A stretch of 15,173 bases of DNA from Bacteroidota bacterium (GTDB lineage Bacteria > Bacteroidota > Ignavibacteria > UBA10030 > UBA8401): positions 1 to 15,173 of the forward strand of contig JAVBYA010000478.1 in assembly GCA_030824295.1 (NCBI GenBank). Reading direction: 5' to 3'. The notes beneath the pieces are model-generated. The model was given only the letters and a program-made list of their open reading frames with translations. It had not been told where the DNA came from and did no database searches. This document shows, piece after piece, positions 1 through 6,768 of the stretch. A program made the translations under genes and the position numbers. How positions within the stretch are numbered: the first letter of the stretch is position 1; every line of letters starts with the position of its first letter.

Positions 1-757
1 CATGAGCGGGGACGGAAGGGACACTCTCTCCTTCCACGGTGACCGCCGGTTCCCGCTGCAGAGCGTCTTTAAATTCCACATCGCTGCCGCCGTACTGCAG
101 TTGATCGACCAGGGACGCTTCGCACTGACCGACAGCATCGAGCTCCGCGGTGCGCAGCTTCTTCCCGGTCTTTGGAGTCCGCTCCGCGAAGAACATCCCG
201 ACGGCGGACGATTCACGATCGCAACACTGATCCGGTACAGCGTTGCTATGAGCGACAATGCAGCATGCGATGCGCTGCTCCGGCTGACCGGCGGTCCAGC
301 GGAAGTGGAACGCTTCATCAAGAAGACCGGGATCGCGGACATTGCTATCGCGATCAACGAAGAGGAGATGCAGAAGAATTGGGAGCAGATGTTCCGGAAT
401 TGGACGACACCGAAGGCGGCCACAGAGACGCTCCGCCTGCTGTACGTCAATAGGAATGGACTCCTCTCCAAGCAAAGCCACAACTTCCTCTGGACCGTGA
501 TGCGCGAAACGGAGACGGGCCTGAAGAGGTTGAAAGGGAATCTGCCGCCGGGAACGGCTGTTCTTCATAAAACAGGTTCCTCCGGCACCAACGGTCAGGG
601 GATCACCGATGCAGTCAACGACATCGGCGTCATCGTGCTCCCGGACGGACGGCATATCTACATCAGTGTGTTCGTCTCCCGCTCCAAAGAGAAGAGTGAG
701 ACGAACGAACGGATCATCGCCGATATCGCCAAAGCGGCGTATGATCATTTTAAGTAG
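1..757 (+). CDS. class A beta-lactamase, 5'-truncated by the window edge
   Basis: Serine beta-lactamase that would hydrolyse beta-lactams in the periplasm. Only the 3' part is present: the signal peptide and first helices lie upstream of base 1, and the ATG at 2 is probably internal. Numbering from that ATG, the active-site SxxK is SVFK at 21-24 (codon of the Ser at 62-64), the SDN loop is at 84-86, and KTG is at 190-192. The omega-loop reads NEEEMQ at 119-124, where E120 matches the general base Glu166 of the Ambler scheme and Q124 falls at position 170, usually Asn. His at 170 is known in PER-type enzymes, so this points to the A2 (PER/VEB/CfxA/CepA-like) branch. All catalytic motifs are intact. 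The stop codon TAG overlaps the first base pairs of a palindromic repeat. Family assignment is secure; substrate range cannot be read from the sequence. Confidence 0.93.
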   Translation, partial: MSGDGRDTLSFHGDRRFPLQSVFKFHIAAAVLQLIDQGRFALTDSIELRGAQLLPGLWSPLREEHPDGGRFTIATLIRYSVAMSDNAACDALLRLTGGPAEVERFIKKTGIADIAIAINEEEMQKNWEQMFRNWTTPKAATETLRLLYVNRNGLLSKQSHNFLWTVMRETETGLKRLKGNLPPGTAVLHKTGSSGTNGQGITDAVNDIGVIVLPDGRHIYISVFVSRSKEKSETNERIIADIAKAAYDHFK

Positions 758-812
758 TCATGGCATCACTTAAGTCATGCCATGACTCTTTCAACCGGTT
801 CGGGCATACAAA
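756..812. repeat. palindromic intergenic repeat, copy 1
   Basis: A 32-bp palindrome (756-787) has arms AGTCATGGCAT and ATGCCATGACT around a core that is itself self-complementary (ACTTAAGT). Only one C/C pair is mismatched. It begins inside the beta-lactamase stop codon. A conserved tail of about 25 bp follows (CTTTCAACCGGTTCGGGCAT). The palindrome recurs identically at 1922-1953. There is no U-run after the stem, so it is not a classical intrinsic terminator, although it could act as a transcript-end hairpin. REP-like behaviour is inferred from the conserved tail and the repeated placement behind genes. Confidence 0.85.
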
Positions 813-842
813 TCCATCAATCTACTTTTATAGAACTACGTA

Positions 843-1919
843 ATGGATACCAGCTCATACCCTCCAATGAAAATCAGAAACAGACCGAACCGAATCCTTC
901 TGACTGTCCTATCTGTCCTATGCTCTGTTGTTCTCTTTATGCGGGGCATCCATGCCCAACCTCTTTCGGGCGTCCTCTCGGTTCCGGGTACGGCCGTGAC
1001 TGCGCTGGACAACAGTATCGGCGCGGTCCATCAGGACGCGAAGGGCAACCATTGGTTCGGCAGTGCAACGAACGGTGTGTACCGGTATGACAGCACGACG
1101 CTAAGGCGATTCACCGTCAGCGATGGACTGGCCAGCGACCAGATCCGCAGCATCCAGGAGGATGCGGCGGGCAATCTCTATTTCGACACTCCTGCCGGAG
1201 TAAGCATTTTTAACGGGAAACGGTTCTCGACCCTCGTCCCGGTCCGCTCACCAGTGGACCAATGGAAACGACGATCCGGCGATCTGTGGTTCAAAGGCCC
1301 GACGGGGACAAACAGTGTGTTGCGCTATGATGGGACCGCGCTTTACAGATTGGAGTTCTCGGATATCCATCCCGGCACCTATTCGGCGGCCCACACCGTT
1401 TACAGCATCTACAATGATCCGAAGGGGAACCTCTGGTTCGGCACGGAGAGCGGCGGTGTGTTCTGTTTCAACGGGACCACCCTGCACCGCATTGTTGAGG
1501 AGGAGTTGGGACCGCTGAAGGACGGCCGCGTGCCGGCAATTCGTTCGATTCTGGAAGATGCCGACGGATATCTCTGGTTCAGCAACGTTGAGTATCAATA
1601 TCGCATCACCAAGAATGACAAAGCATCTTTGGAATATCAGAGGGTACAACGGGTCCCCGCTTCGGACCGACAGCAGACTACCCTGCCATATTACACCTCC
1701 GCAACCACGGTCAACAAGGAACTCTGGATGACCGCTTATAATGAAGGGGTGTGGCACTTTGACGGCAGAACATTGACCGTTCAACCCATCTCAAAGAACG
1801 GCAGGAAGATACAGCTGATGAGCATTTACAGGGACAGGAGCGGTGTTCTGTGGCTGGGGACGGATAATGACGGAGTGTATGTGATGAAAGGAAAATCCTT
1901 TGTGAAGTTCTACCCATAA
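843..1919 (+). CDS. secreted two-component-regulator propeller-repeat protein
   Basis: Exported beta-propeller protein of 358 residues. A signal peptide (hydrophobic core about 18-34, likely cleavage after HAQ at 37-39) is followed by Reg_prop-type repeats. Their hallmark (D..G.LW-G/F ... GV---F-G) occurs near 66-82, 108-124, 145-163, 193-212, 239-248, 291-308 and 331-350, which is about one seven-bladed propeller. Proteins with such repeats usually continue into a transmembrane segment and histidine kinase, guanylate cyclase or HTH module. This one ends right after the last blade, so it is a stand-alone sensor-like or binding protein in the periplasm or outside. M9 (ATG at 867, MKIRNRPNR) is an equally good start because it gives a more typical signal peptide; neither start has a clear ribosome binding site. 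The TAA stop overlaps palindromic repeat copy 2. The ligand is unknown. Confidence 0.82.
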   Translation: MDTSSYPPMKIRNRPNRILLTVLSVLCSVVLFMRGIHAQPLSGVLSVPGTAVTALDNSIGAVHQDAKGNHWFGSATNGVYRYDSTTLRRFTVSDGLASDQIRSIQEDAAGNLYFDTPAGVSIFNGKRFSTLVPVRSPVDQWKRRSGDLWFKGPTGTNSVLRYDGTALYRLEFSDIHPGTYSAAHTVYSIYNDPKGNLWFGTESGGVFCFNGTTLHRIVEEELGPLKDGRVPAIRSILEDADGYLWFSNVEYQYRITKNDKASLEYQRVQRVPASDRQQTTLPYYTSATTVNKELWMTAYNEGVWHFDGRTLTVQPISKNGRKIQLMSIYRDRSGVLWLGTDNDGVYVMKGKSFVKFYP

Positions 1920-1976
1920 GCAGTCATGGCATCACTTAAGTCATGCCATGACTGCTTCATCCGGTATAGACATCCA
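1918..1976. repeat. palindromic intergenic repeat, copy 2
   Basis: Same 32-bp palindrome as copy 1, identical base for base at 1922-1953. Here the flanks extend the pairing to 1918-1957, a 15-bp stem on each side of the core, because AAGC precedes and GCTT follows. The related tail (CTTCATCCGGTATAGACATC) runs to about 1976. It starts within the stop codon of the propeller gene, just as copy 1 starts within the beta-lactamase stop. Confidence 0.85.
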
Positions 1977-2014
1977 TTTAAGACAATACTTCCTCTGTTG
2001 AGCACGAGAGCCCT

Positions 2015-2830
2015 ATGGAGTACCGGACATATGAACCAATTGACGATCTCACAGCGCTGATCATATGCTATTGGACGCTGGAGGGTCCGACGGAGGAACG
2101 GCCGGAGAGACAGACCATCGTTCCGGACGGCTGCATGGAGATGATCTTCCACTACGGCGATGCCTACCGGCAGTACTTGGATGCCGGCAACAGCATCATC
2201 CAACCTCTCTGCTTCGTCTTCGGTCAGCTGACCCGACCGCTGGAGATCGAACCGACAGGAAGCACCGGGATCTTCTCGGTCCGGTTCCGCCCCGACGGCT
2301 TCTTTCCGTTCGCCTCCATACCGATCAAAGAGATGGAGAACAGAGCGGTCCCGCTGGAATCAGTATTCGGTCCGGCAGGACGGGAGCTCGAGCAGCGGAT
2401 CCTCGCCGCCGGTTCCACGCCGGAACGGATCCGGGCGGTCGAATCTTTCCTGCTGAGCCGGCTGACCGATGATGCAGCCGTCGACCGCATCGTTTCTTCG
2501 ACCGTCGAGACCATCATGACGGCCAACGGACAATTGACGATCGAGGAGCTCTCCGGACGATTGAAGATCAACCGCAGACAATTGGAACGACGGTTCGCTG
2601 CCGCCATCGGGCTCAGTCCGAAACAACTGTCGAAAACGATACGGCTCCAGGCCGCACTCAAACTTCTGCTGGGCGATACCTTCCCGAGCCTTACCGCCGT
2701 GGCCCATGAGAACGATTACTACGATCAGGCGCATTTCATCAAGGATTTCAAAGAACTGACCGGCGTCTCGCCGAAGGAATTCTACGGCAGCAGCGTACGG
2801 ATGTCCTCACAATTCTACCGGCCGGAATGA
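2015..2830 (+). CDS. AraC-family transcriptional regulator with DUF6597-like N-domain
   Basis: DNA-binding regulator of 271 residues. The N-terminal sensor half (1-120) carries the VPDGC-E signature (36-42) and FRPDGFF (91-97), typical of the DUF6597-type domain in this AraC subgroup. The C-terminal HTH_18 domain (about 165-260) has two helix-turn-helix units: IEELSGRLKINRRQLERRF (176-194) and LTAVAHENDYYDQAHFIKDF (226-245), followed by the GVSPKEFY end motif (250-257). Length is normal for the family. The start at 2015 is preceded by a weak purine stretch (GAGAG). It stands alone between the propeller gene and the DUF6265 gene, so its targets may be these neighbours, but nothing in the sequence proves it. 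Confidence 0.9.
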   Translation: MEYRTYEPIDDLTALIICYWTLEGPTEERPERQTIVPDGCMEMIFHYGDAYRQYLDAGNSIIQPLCFVFGQLTRPLEIEPTGSTGIFSVRFRPDGFFPFASIPIKEMENRAVPLESVFGPAGRELEQRILAAGSTPERIRAVESFLLSRLTDDAAVDRIVSSTVETIMTANGQLTIEELSGRLKINRRQLERRFAAAIGLSPKQLSKTIRLQAALKLLLGDTFPSLTAVAHENDYYDQAHFIKDFKELTGVSPKEFYGSSVRMSSQFYRPE

Positions 2831-2967
2831 CCGTGTCGCATTTTTACAAGTTTCCGGTCCCCCCTCTTCCTATCATCCCTGTGTCAAAATCCTGACCGCC
2901 GCAGAGCGTCAAGGGACGAATACTTCCGGCGGCTCATCATTGCATCTCACTTCAACCGGCGACAACC

Positions 2968-3447
2968 ATGCGAACAAGAACGATATTCATCCTCAGTATC
3001 CTCGGTGTATTCATCCTTAACGCCTGGACGGCAAGAGAGGCAGGCGACCTGCAGAAGGCCGGGTGGCTCATTGGAACGTGGAAGAACACCACTCCGAAGG
3101 GAAGCATCTTCGAAACGTGGAGCAGAACCGGCAGCAACGAACTATCGGGAAAGAGCTACATGCTCAAAGAGCAAGATACGATCGTGTTCGAGAGTATTCG
3201 GCTGGTGCAGCAGGAGGAAGGGATCTTCTACATCCCGGTCGTGAAGGATCAGAACAACGGCGCACCCGTCCGATTTACCGCCGCCACCGTCTCCGAGAAG
3301 CAGCTGGTCTTTGAGAACCCGCAACACGATTTCCCTCAGATCATTTCATACACAAGGGTAGGGACCGATTCACTGATCGCGGAGATATCGGGCACACGCA
3401 ACGGGAAGATGCGGAAGCAGCGGTTCCCGATGGTGCGGGTCCGCTGA
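2968..3447 (+). CDS. DUF6265 family exported protein
   Basis: A 159-residue protein with an N-terminal hydrophobic segment (6-19) that looks like a signal peptide or anchor. The mature part matches the DUF6265 pattern: WLIGTWKN near 33-40, an FETW segment, ELSGKSYML, then FENPQHDFPQIISY in the second half and a basic C-terminus. Members are small beta-rich domains, found in Bacteroidota and proteobacteria, of unknown biochemical function; a lipocalin-like fold would suit the alternating strands. No ribosome binding site is evident before the ATG. A 137-bp gap separates it from the AraC gene, so it is probably transcribed separately. A degenerate copy of the palindromic repeat lies 5 bp after its stop. 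Confidence 0.75.
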   Translation: MRTRTIFILSILGVFILNAWTAREAGDLQKAGWLIGTWKNTTPKGSIFETWSRTGSNELSGKSYMLKEQDTIVFESIRLVQQEEGIFYIPVVKDQNNGAPVRFTAATVSEKQLVFENPQHDFPQIISYTRVGTDSLIAEISGTRNGKMRKQRFPMVRVR

Positions 3448-3452
3448 TGTTC

Positions 3453-3486
3453 GTCATGGCATGATTCTTTCGATCGGTTTAGGCAA
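3453..3486. repeat. palindromic repeat, copy 3 (deleted form)
   Basis: GTCATGGCATGATTCTTTCG followed by ATCGGTTTAGGCA aligns with the outer part of copies 1 and 2. The match is explained by loss of about 17 bp covering the core and one arm (from the first ATC to the second GCC), with the tail kept. It lies 5 bp behind the DUF6265 stop, so all three copies sit directly downstream of plus-strand genes. Confidence 0.65.
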
Positions 3487-3523
3487 TCTCTCCCGCCAAT
3501 CTTCTCCGCACAGCGTACAACAA

Positions 3524-3558
3524 AAAGCCATCGTGAGGTTCCCCTCTCCGATGGCTTT
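3524..3558. terminator. possible intrinsic terminator hairpin
   Basis: Perfect 10-bp stem AAAGCCATCG / CGATGGCTTT (3524-3533 with 3549-3558) and an inner GAGG/CCTC stem (3535-3538 with 3543-3546). A-rich on the left and a short T run on the right, so it could end transcripts from either side. It is about 75 bp beyond the DUF6265 stop. The U-tract is short, hence the moderate confidence. Confidence 0.45.
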
Positions 3559-3640
3559 CTGCTGCACAATCATCATTACAGCGTCATTGCATAATAGCTT
3601 CCGATACTGCGGTCTCATTCTTTGCATCAGCGCTTTGGTG

Positions 3641-3698
3641 CGATGGAATACCATCCCTTTCGGCATTCTTCTCCGCGTGCTTTGGGGTCTCTGCGGTG
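3641..3698. repeat. 180-bp-spaced repeat, left copy
   Basis: Contains a degraded inverted repeat around ATACCAT followed by a 35-bp block (3664-3698) that matches 3844-3878 with a single mismatch (G at 3685, C at 3865). The block contains TTCTCCGCGTGCTTT and TCTCTGCGGTG. On the minus strand the block reads as CGCAGAG/CGCGGAG-type text. Confidence 0.75.
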
Positions 3699-3714
3699 GT
3701 TTTTTACAAAGGTT

Positions 3715-3732
3715 GTCGGCGTAAACGCCGAC
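3715..3732. repeat. perfect hairpin GTCGGCGT-AA-ACGCCGAC
   Basis: An 8-bp perfect stem with a two-base loop, widened by GGT on the left and ACC on the right after short mismatches. It lies between the two copies of the 180-bp-spaced repeat. It resembles, but is not identical to, the hairpin at 8187-8208 in the signalling operon (shared CGGCGT / CGCCG core). No U-run follows. Confidence 0.6.
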
Positions 3733-3820
3733 CTACCGATCTTGATTTTCTCCCCGGTGTTGTCGCGGTCTCTCCTCGCTCTTATGTATCACTCTTCGTG
3801 GCTTTACTTTAGTGCTGACT

Positions 3821-3878
3821 GGACGGGATACCATCCCGTCCTACATTCTTCTCCGCGTGCTTTGCGGTCTCTGCGGTG
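3821..3878. repeat. 180-bp-spaced repeat, right copy
   Basis: Begins with a perfect 9-bp hairpin GGACGGGAT-ACC-ATCCCGTCC (3821-3841) and continues into the 35-bp block (3844-3878) shared with 3664-3698. The corresponding hairpin in the left copy has decayed, so this copy seems the more intact one. Confidence 0.75.
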
Positions 3879-3900
3879 AAGTCCTTTGAATTTTTTTCTC

Positions 3901-3939
3901 GCGCGTCGACCTTGGCAAATTCTCAATTGTCAATTGCTC
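3901..3939. repeat. dispersed two-block repeat, short form
   Basis: Block one GCGCGTCGACCTTG (3901-3914) and block two ATTGTCAATTGCTC (3926-3939), 11 bp apart. Both recur exactly at 7171-7184 and 7279-7292, again next to the 3' end of a minus-strand gene. Block two belongs to a CAATTGT tandem heptamer-like motif. Confidence 0.7.
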
Positions 3940-3948
3940 CTCCCTGTG

Positions 3949-5859
3949 TTATTTCAAAAGATACTCCTCCCAGAACAACGTCATCGCATTGTTGAAATAA
4001 TCCCGGTTCACCTTCTTCTGGAACCCGTGTCCTTCGTCCAGCGCCAGGAAGTACCAGACAGGATTCTTGTTCTTCCGGACCGTCGCGACGATCTGCTCCG
4101 CTTCGGTGAACGGAACGCGCGGGTCGTTCTTCCCCTGCGCCACGAAGAGCGGCCTGGTGATCTTGTGAGCATTGGTGGTGGGCGAAATGGTGTTCAGATG
4201 CTTCCGCATCAATGAATCACGCTCGTCGCCATATTCCACCCGCCGCAGGTCCCGGCGGTATTCTTGCGTGCTCTCTAAGAATGTGACGAAGTTGCTGATA
4301 CCGACCACATCCACGCCGCATTTCAGACGGTCATTGTAATTGAACATGGATGACAGGACCATGTACCCGCCGTACGAACCGCCGTACACTGCCACTCGCT
4401 CCTTGTCCAGTTCCGGACGCGTTGCGATCCAGTCCAGTAGCGCACCGATGTCCTTCACCGAGTTCTCGCGGAGATATCCGTTGTCCAATGACACGTACGT
4501 CTTCCCGTATCCGGTGGAGCCGCGCACGTTCGGCACGAGCACAGCAATGCCGAGCTCGTTCGCCCAGTACTGATAGACGGAGGAGAATGTCGGCATGGAT
4601 TGTCCCTCCGGTCCGCCGTGGATGCTGATGACCGATGCCGCCGGTTTCGCGCCGTTCTTCGGTGCATAATAGAATGCCGAGATCTTCTTCCCGTCGAACG
4701 AGGTGTATTCGATCAGCGTCGGCAGGACGAAGTTGTCGGTGTTGAGTCCGCCCACCTCGCTGGTGGTCCACCGCGTGAATTTCTTGCTCTTCAGATCGAG
4801 TACGTACACATCCCCGGGTGTCTGCGAGGTATTGACGGTCAGCGCGAGCTTCGTATCATCCTTCGTGAATCCCCATCCGCCGAAGACGCCGACGGGAGGT
4901 TTCTCCGTGACGATCTCCTTCCGCGACTTCGCATCCTGCAAATTCATGGTGCTCACACCCCCCTCGTTCATCTCGTACACGATATACTTGCCGGTGGAAG
5001 AGACGTCGAAGTCCGACACGTCCCACGGCGCATTCTTCGAGATGACACTCTTCTTGTTCGTTGCCAGGTCCAGATGGATCAGCTGCTGATACTCGCCGAA
5101 CTCGTCGGAGGTGTAGTAGATCCCTGTTCCTCCGGGAGCGAACTTCGCACCGCCGTACGCGATCTTCTGTCCCGGATTGATCTGCAGCTTCACACCGGTC
5201 GCTGCATCCACACGATAGAGATACGATTCGGTGACGGAGATGTAGTTGCCGACGAGCATCTGTTTGTCATCGTCGGACCAATCCTGTACACCCCATGATC
5301 CGCTCACTTCCATCAGCAGCTGCGCGTTCTTTGGGTCCGCTGCGGAGGCACGGTAGATATCGTTATCCCGACCATTCCGCTTGGTGCTGGTGAAAACGAA
5401 ATGTGTACCGGCATTATTCCAGAGTCCTCCTCCGTTGCGGCTCTTCCCGTCCGTCAGCATCTCGTACGCGCCGGTCGCCATGTCGAAGGAATAGACCTGG
5501 AAGAACTCTCCGCCGCCGACATCCTTCGTGAAGAGGAATGTGGTCCCCCCTTTCACCGGACGGAACATACCGTTACTGACCGGCTCACGGAAGAATGTGA
5601 TCTGTTTGCGGGCACCGCCGGGGGATTCCACAAAGTGGAACTGGTTCGTCTCGCCGAACCGCGTCACAATGAGCATCCCTTTTCCGTCCGGCAACCAATC
5701 CGCGAACGATGCGCTGCGGACATTCTGATACTGATTCATCTTCTCGGCGATCCGCTCCGGGATCGGCGGCACATCTTCGGTGATGACATTGCCGGTCTGT
5801 TTCCGTTCCTGTGCGAAGAGGAACAGCGGCAGCAACAGCAGGATGATGGTTCGTTTCAT
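3949..5859 (-). CDS. secreted S9 family prolyl-oligopeptidase-type peptidase
   Basis: Serine peptidase of the prolyl oligopeptidase / acylaminoacyl-peptidase group (S9), 636 residues, cleaving oligopeptides in the periplasm or outside. An N-terminal signal peptide (MKRTIILLLLPLFLFAQ) is followed by a WD40-like beta-propeller (about 40-400) that gates the active site. The C-terminal alpha/beta hydrolase domain (about 400-636) contains the nucleophile in GGSYGG (S495), the acid in GKNDPRVP (D579) and the base in DEGHGF (H611), so the catalytic triad is complete. The frame is open for 32 codons further upstream, but the start at 5859 is preferred. It has a good AAGGAG ribosome binding site (5866-5871) six bases before it and gives a clean signal peptide, whereas the extension is Cys-rich and implausible. 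Monocistronic. Confidence in family is high; exact specificity is unknown. Confidence 0.95.
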   Translation of the reverse strand: MKRTIILLLLPLFLFAQERKQTGNVITEDVPPIPERIAEKMNQYQNVRSASFADWLPDGKGMLIVTRFGETNQFHFVESPGGARKQITFFREPVSNGMFRPVKGGTTFLFTKDVGGGEFFQVYSFDMATGAYEMLTDGKSRNGGGLWNNAGTHFVFTSTKRNGRDNDIYRASAADPKNAQLLMEVSGSWGVQDWSDDDKQMLVGNYISVTESYLYRVDAATGVKLQINPGQKIAYGGAKFAPGGTGIYYTSDEFGEYQQLIHLDLATNKKSVISKNAPWDVSDFDVSSTGKYIVYEMNEGGVSTMNLQDAKSRKEIVTEKPPVGVFGGWGFTKDDTKLALTVNTSQTPGDVYVLDLKSKKFTRWTTSEVGGLNTDNFVLPTLIEYTSFDGKKISAFYYAPKNGAKPAASVISIHGGPEGQSMPTFSSVYQYWANELGIAVLVPNVRGSTGYGKTYVSLDNGYLRENSVKDIGALLDWIATRPELDKERVAVYGGSYGGYMVLSSMFNYNDRLKCGVDVVGISNFVTFLESTQEYRRDLRRVEYGDERDSLMRKHLNTISPTTNAHKITRPLFVAQGKNDPRVPFTEAEQIVATVRKNKNPVWYFLALDEGHGFQKKVNRDYFNNAMTLFWEEYLLK

Positions 5860-5865
5860 GGGACG

Positions 5866-5871
5866 CTCCTT
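5866..5871 (-). promoter_or_regulatory. ribosome binding site that fixes the S9 peptidase start
   Basis: AAGGAG on the minus strand, six bases from the ATG at 5859. It is one of the few strong Shine-Dalgarno motifs in the window and rules against the longer reading from 5955. The stretch from 5872 to 5997 upstream shows only a CAACTGTCAACTG motif (about 5924-5936), reminiscent of the CAATTGTCAATTG blocks elsewhere, and no convincing promoter. Confidence 0.75.
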
Positions 5872-5997
5872 GGATGAGAGGGAATGAATGATGGGCCAAA
5901 ATACGCAAGCGGGAGCGGTTTCACAACTGTCAACTGTAAAGCAACCGAAGAACAAAAAGGAATGGCGTCAATATCATCAATGTTAAGGCCCTCACTT

Positions 5998-6169
5998 CCA
6001 TTTCGAACGGAGCCCTGGGATCTTTCTCGCCGCGGAGTGTGAAATCTGTGACTACGGTTCGTATGGCTCCGCGCTCCAGATTTCTCGCCCCGCAAAGTCA
6101 CTACTGCCAGCGGGACTCGCCACGAAGTGGCCACTTCGTGGAAATGAAAATGAGAAATATTTCACCCTT
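5998..6169. repeat. GIY-YIG-associated repeat unit 1 (subtype A)
   Basis: First of five units that begin CCATTTCGAACGGAGCC. The order within a unit is: head, inverted pair around GAAATCTG / CAGATTTC enclosing ACTACGGTTCGTATGGCTCC, a variable segment, then a perfect 22-bp palindrome (6120-6141; half-site CCACGAAGTGG) followed by AAATGAAAATGA. Units 1 and 5 share the variable segment CAAAGTC-CTACTGCC. The start of the left stem is slightly changed here (TGTGAAATCTG). Confidence 0.85.
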
Positions 6170-6336
6170 CCATTTCGAACGGAGCCTTGGACTCCTTCAT
6201 TGCTGCGTCGTGAGAAATCTGTGACTACGGTTCGTATGGCTCCGCACTCCAGATTTCTAGTCCCACAAATGAATGAAATATCGGCGGGACTCGCCACGAA
6301 GTGGCCACTTCGTGGAAATGAAAATGAAACACACTC
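6170..6336. repeat. GIY-YIG-associated repeat unit 2 (subtype B)
   Basis: 167-bp unit with the same head, inverted pair (6212-6221 with 6250-6258) and 22-bp palindrome (6294-6315). The variable segment is the B form (CAAATGAATGAAATA), shared with unit 4, and the tail GAAACACACTC leads directly into unit 3, as unit 4 leads into unit 5. Confidence 0.85.
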
Positions 6337-6742
6337 CCATTTCGAACGAAGCCCTGGACACCTTCTCTACTGCTTCGTGAGAAATCTGTGACTACAGTTC
6401 GATCTCTTTGAACTCTGGATTCATCGTCCGAATGAGATCAAGTTTTTTCTGACGGTTCCAGGTTTTAAGCCGCGTCTCCCGCTCGATGGCATAGCGGATA
6501 TCATCATACTCTTCGTAATAGACGAGCATCGTTATCCGATAGCGTTTCGTAAAACCATCCTTCAGCATTTCCTTGTGTTCTGCAACTCTTCGACGAAGAT
6601 CGTTGGTCATTCCAATATAGAGTGTTTTAGAATGATTCATCATGATGTAGACACAGTATCGTTTGGTCATCTGTCTTTTCACGAGTAGGTGTCTCGTCCT
6701 CCCAGCATTTAAGCTATCACTGCGAAATCGAAATGGCAAGAG
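6337..6742. mobile_element. repeat unit 3 carrying the GIY-YIG gene (putative autonomous element)
   Basis: Starts like the other units (CCATTTCGAACGAAGCC) and keeps the left stem GAGAAATCTG and GTGACTACAGTTCG. It then passes into the GIY-YIG coding sequence on the minus strand instead of the usual short remainder. After the gene, TCGAAATGG-C-AAGAG (6728-6742) is an inverted copy, apart from one extra C, of the start of unit 4 (6764-6777). The unit thus looks like a long, gene-bearing version of the short repeats. Right boundary is approximate and mobility is inferred from structure only. Confidence 0.5.
6392..6670 (-). CDS. small GIY-YIG nuclease domain protein (UPF0213/YhbQ-like)
   Basis: A 92-residue single-domain protein of the GIY-YIG nuclease superfamily, which cleaves DNA with one catalytic Tyr/Arg/Glu centre. 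Visible motifs: YCVYIM (5-10) for the GIY strand, LYIGMT (17-22) for YIG, the Arg-rich DLRRRVAEHK (24-33) with the catalytic Arg and the following His, the glutamate in AIERETRLKTW (61-71; E65), and a C-terminal NPEF. The frame is open for another 34 codons upstream to 6772, but that part runs into a repeat unit and is not family-like, so MTKRYCVYIM is taken as the start. The stop codon TAG and the last residues fall inside the repeat consensus. The gene is more AT-rich than its neighbours, suggesting separate origin. Cellular role unknown; a link to the surrounding repeats is inferred from position. Confidence 0.88.
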   Translation of the reverse strand: MTKRYCVYIMMNHSKTLYIGMTNDLRRRVAEHKEMLKDGFTKRYRITMLVYYEEYDDIRYAIERETRLKTWNRQKKLDLIRTMNPEFKEIEL

Positions 6743-6768
6743 AATATCGTTGTCATAAACGGCCTCTT

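Larger units (their letters stand above)
3448..3948. other. 501-bp spacer between convergent genes, rich in hairpins and short repeats
   Basis: This gene-free stretch lies between the 3' ends of the DUF6265 gene (plus) and the S9 peptidase gene (minus). It holds a shortened copy of the palindromic repeat (3453-3486), a terminator-like hairpin (3524-3558), a perfect hairpin at 3715-3732, a repeat pair spaced by exactly 180 bp (3641-3698 and 3821-3878), and a CAATTGTCAATTG block next to the peptidase stop. The short open frames here show no protein-like character. Confidence 0.8.

Noticed and set aside
756..787. Palindrome as a classical Rho-independent terminator
   Set aside because: The stem is long and well paired but not followed by a U-run on either strand; a REP-like or transcript-end hairpin role is preferred.
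1248..1784. Minus-strand open frame opposite the propeller gene
   Set aside because: No domain, no start signal, and it lies antisense to recognisable propeller repeats.
4600..5298. Long plus-strand open frame opposite the S9 peptidase gene
   Set aside because: It is antisense to a well-supported gene with intact domains and shows no signal or domain of its own.
5860..5955. N-terminal extension of the S9 peptidase reading frame
   Set aside because: The extra 32 codons are Cys-rich and not family-like; the start at 5859 has a strong ribosome binding site and a clean signal peptide.
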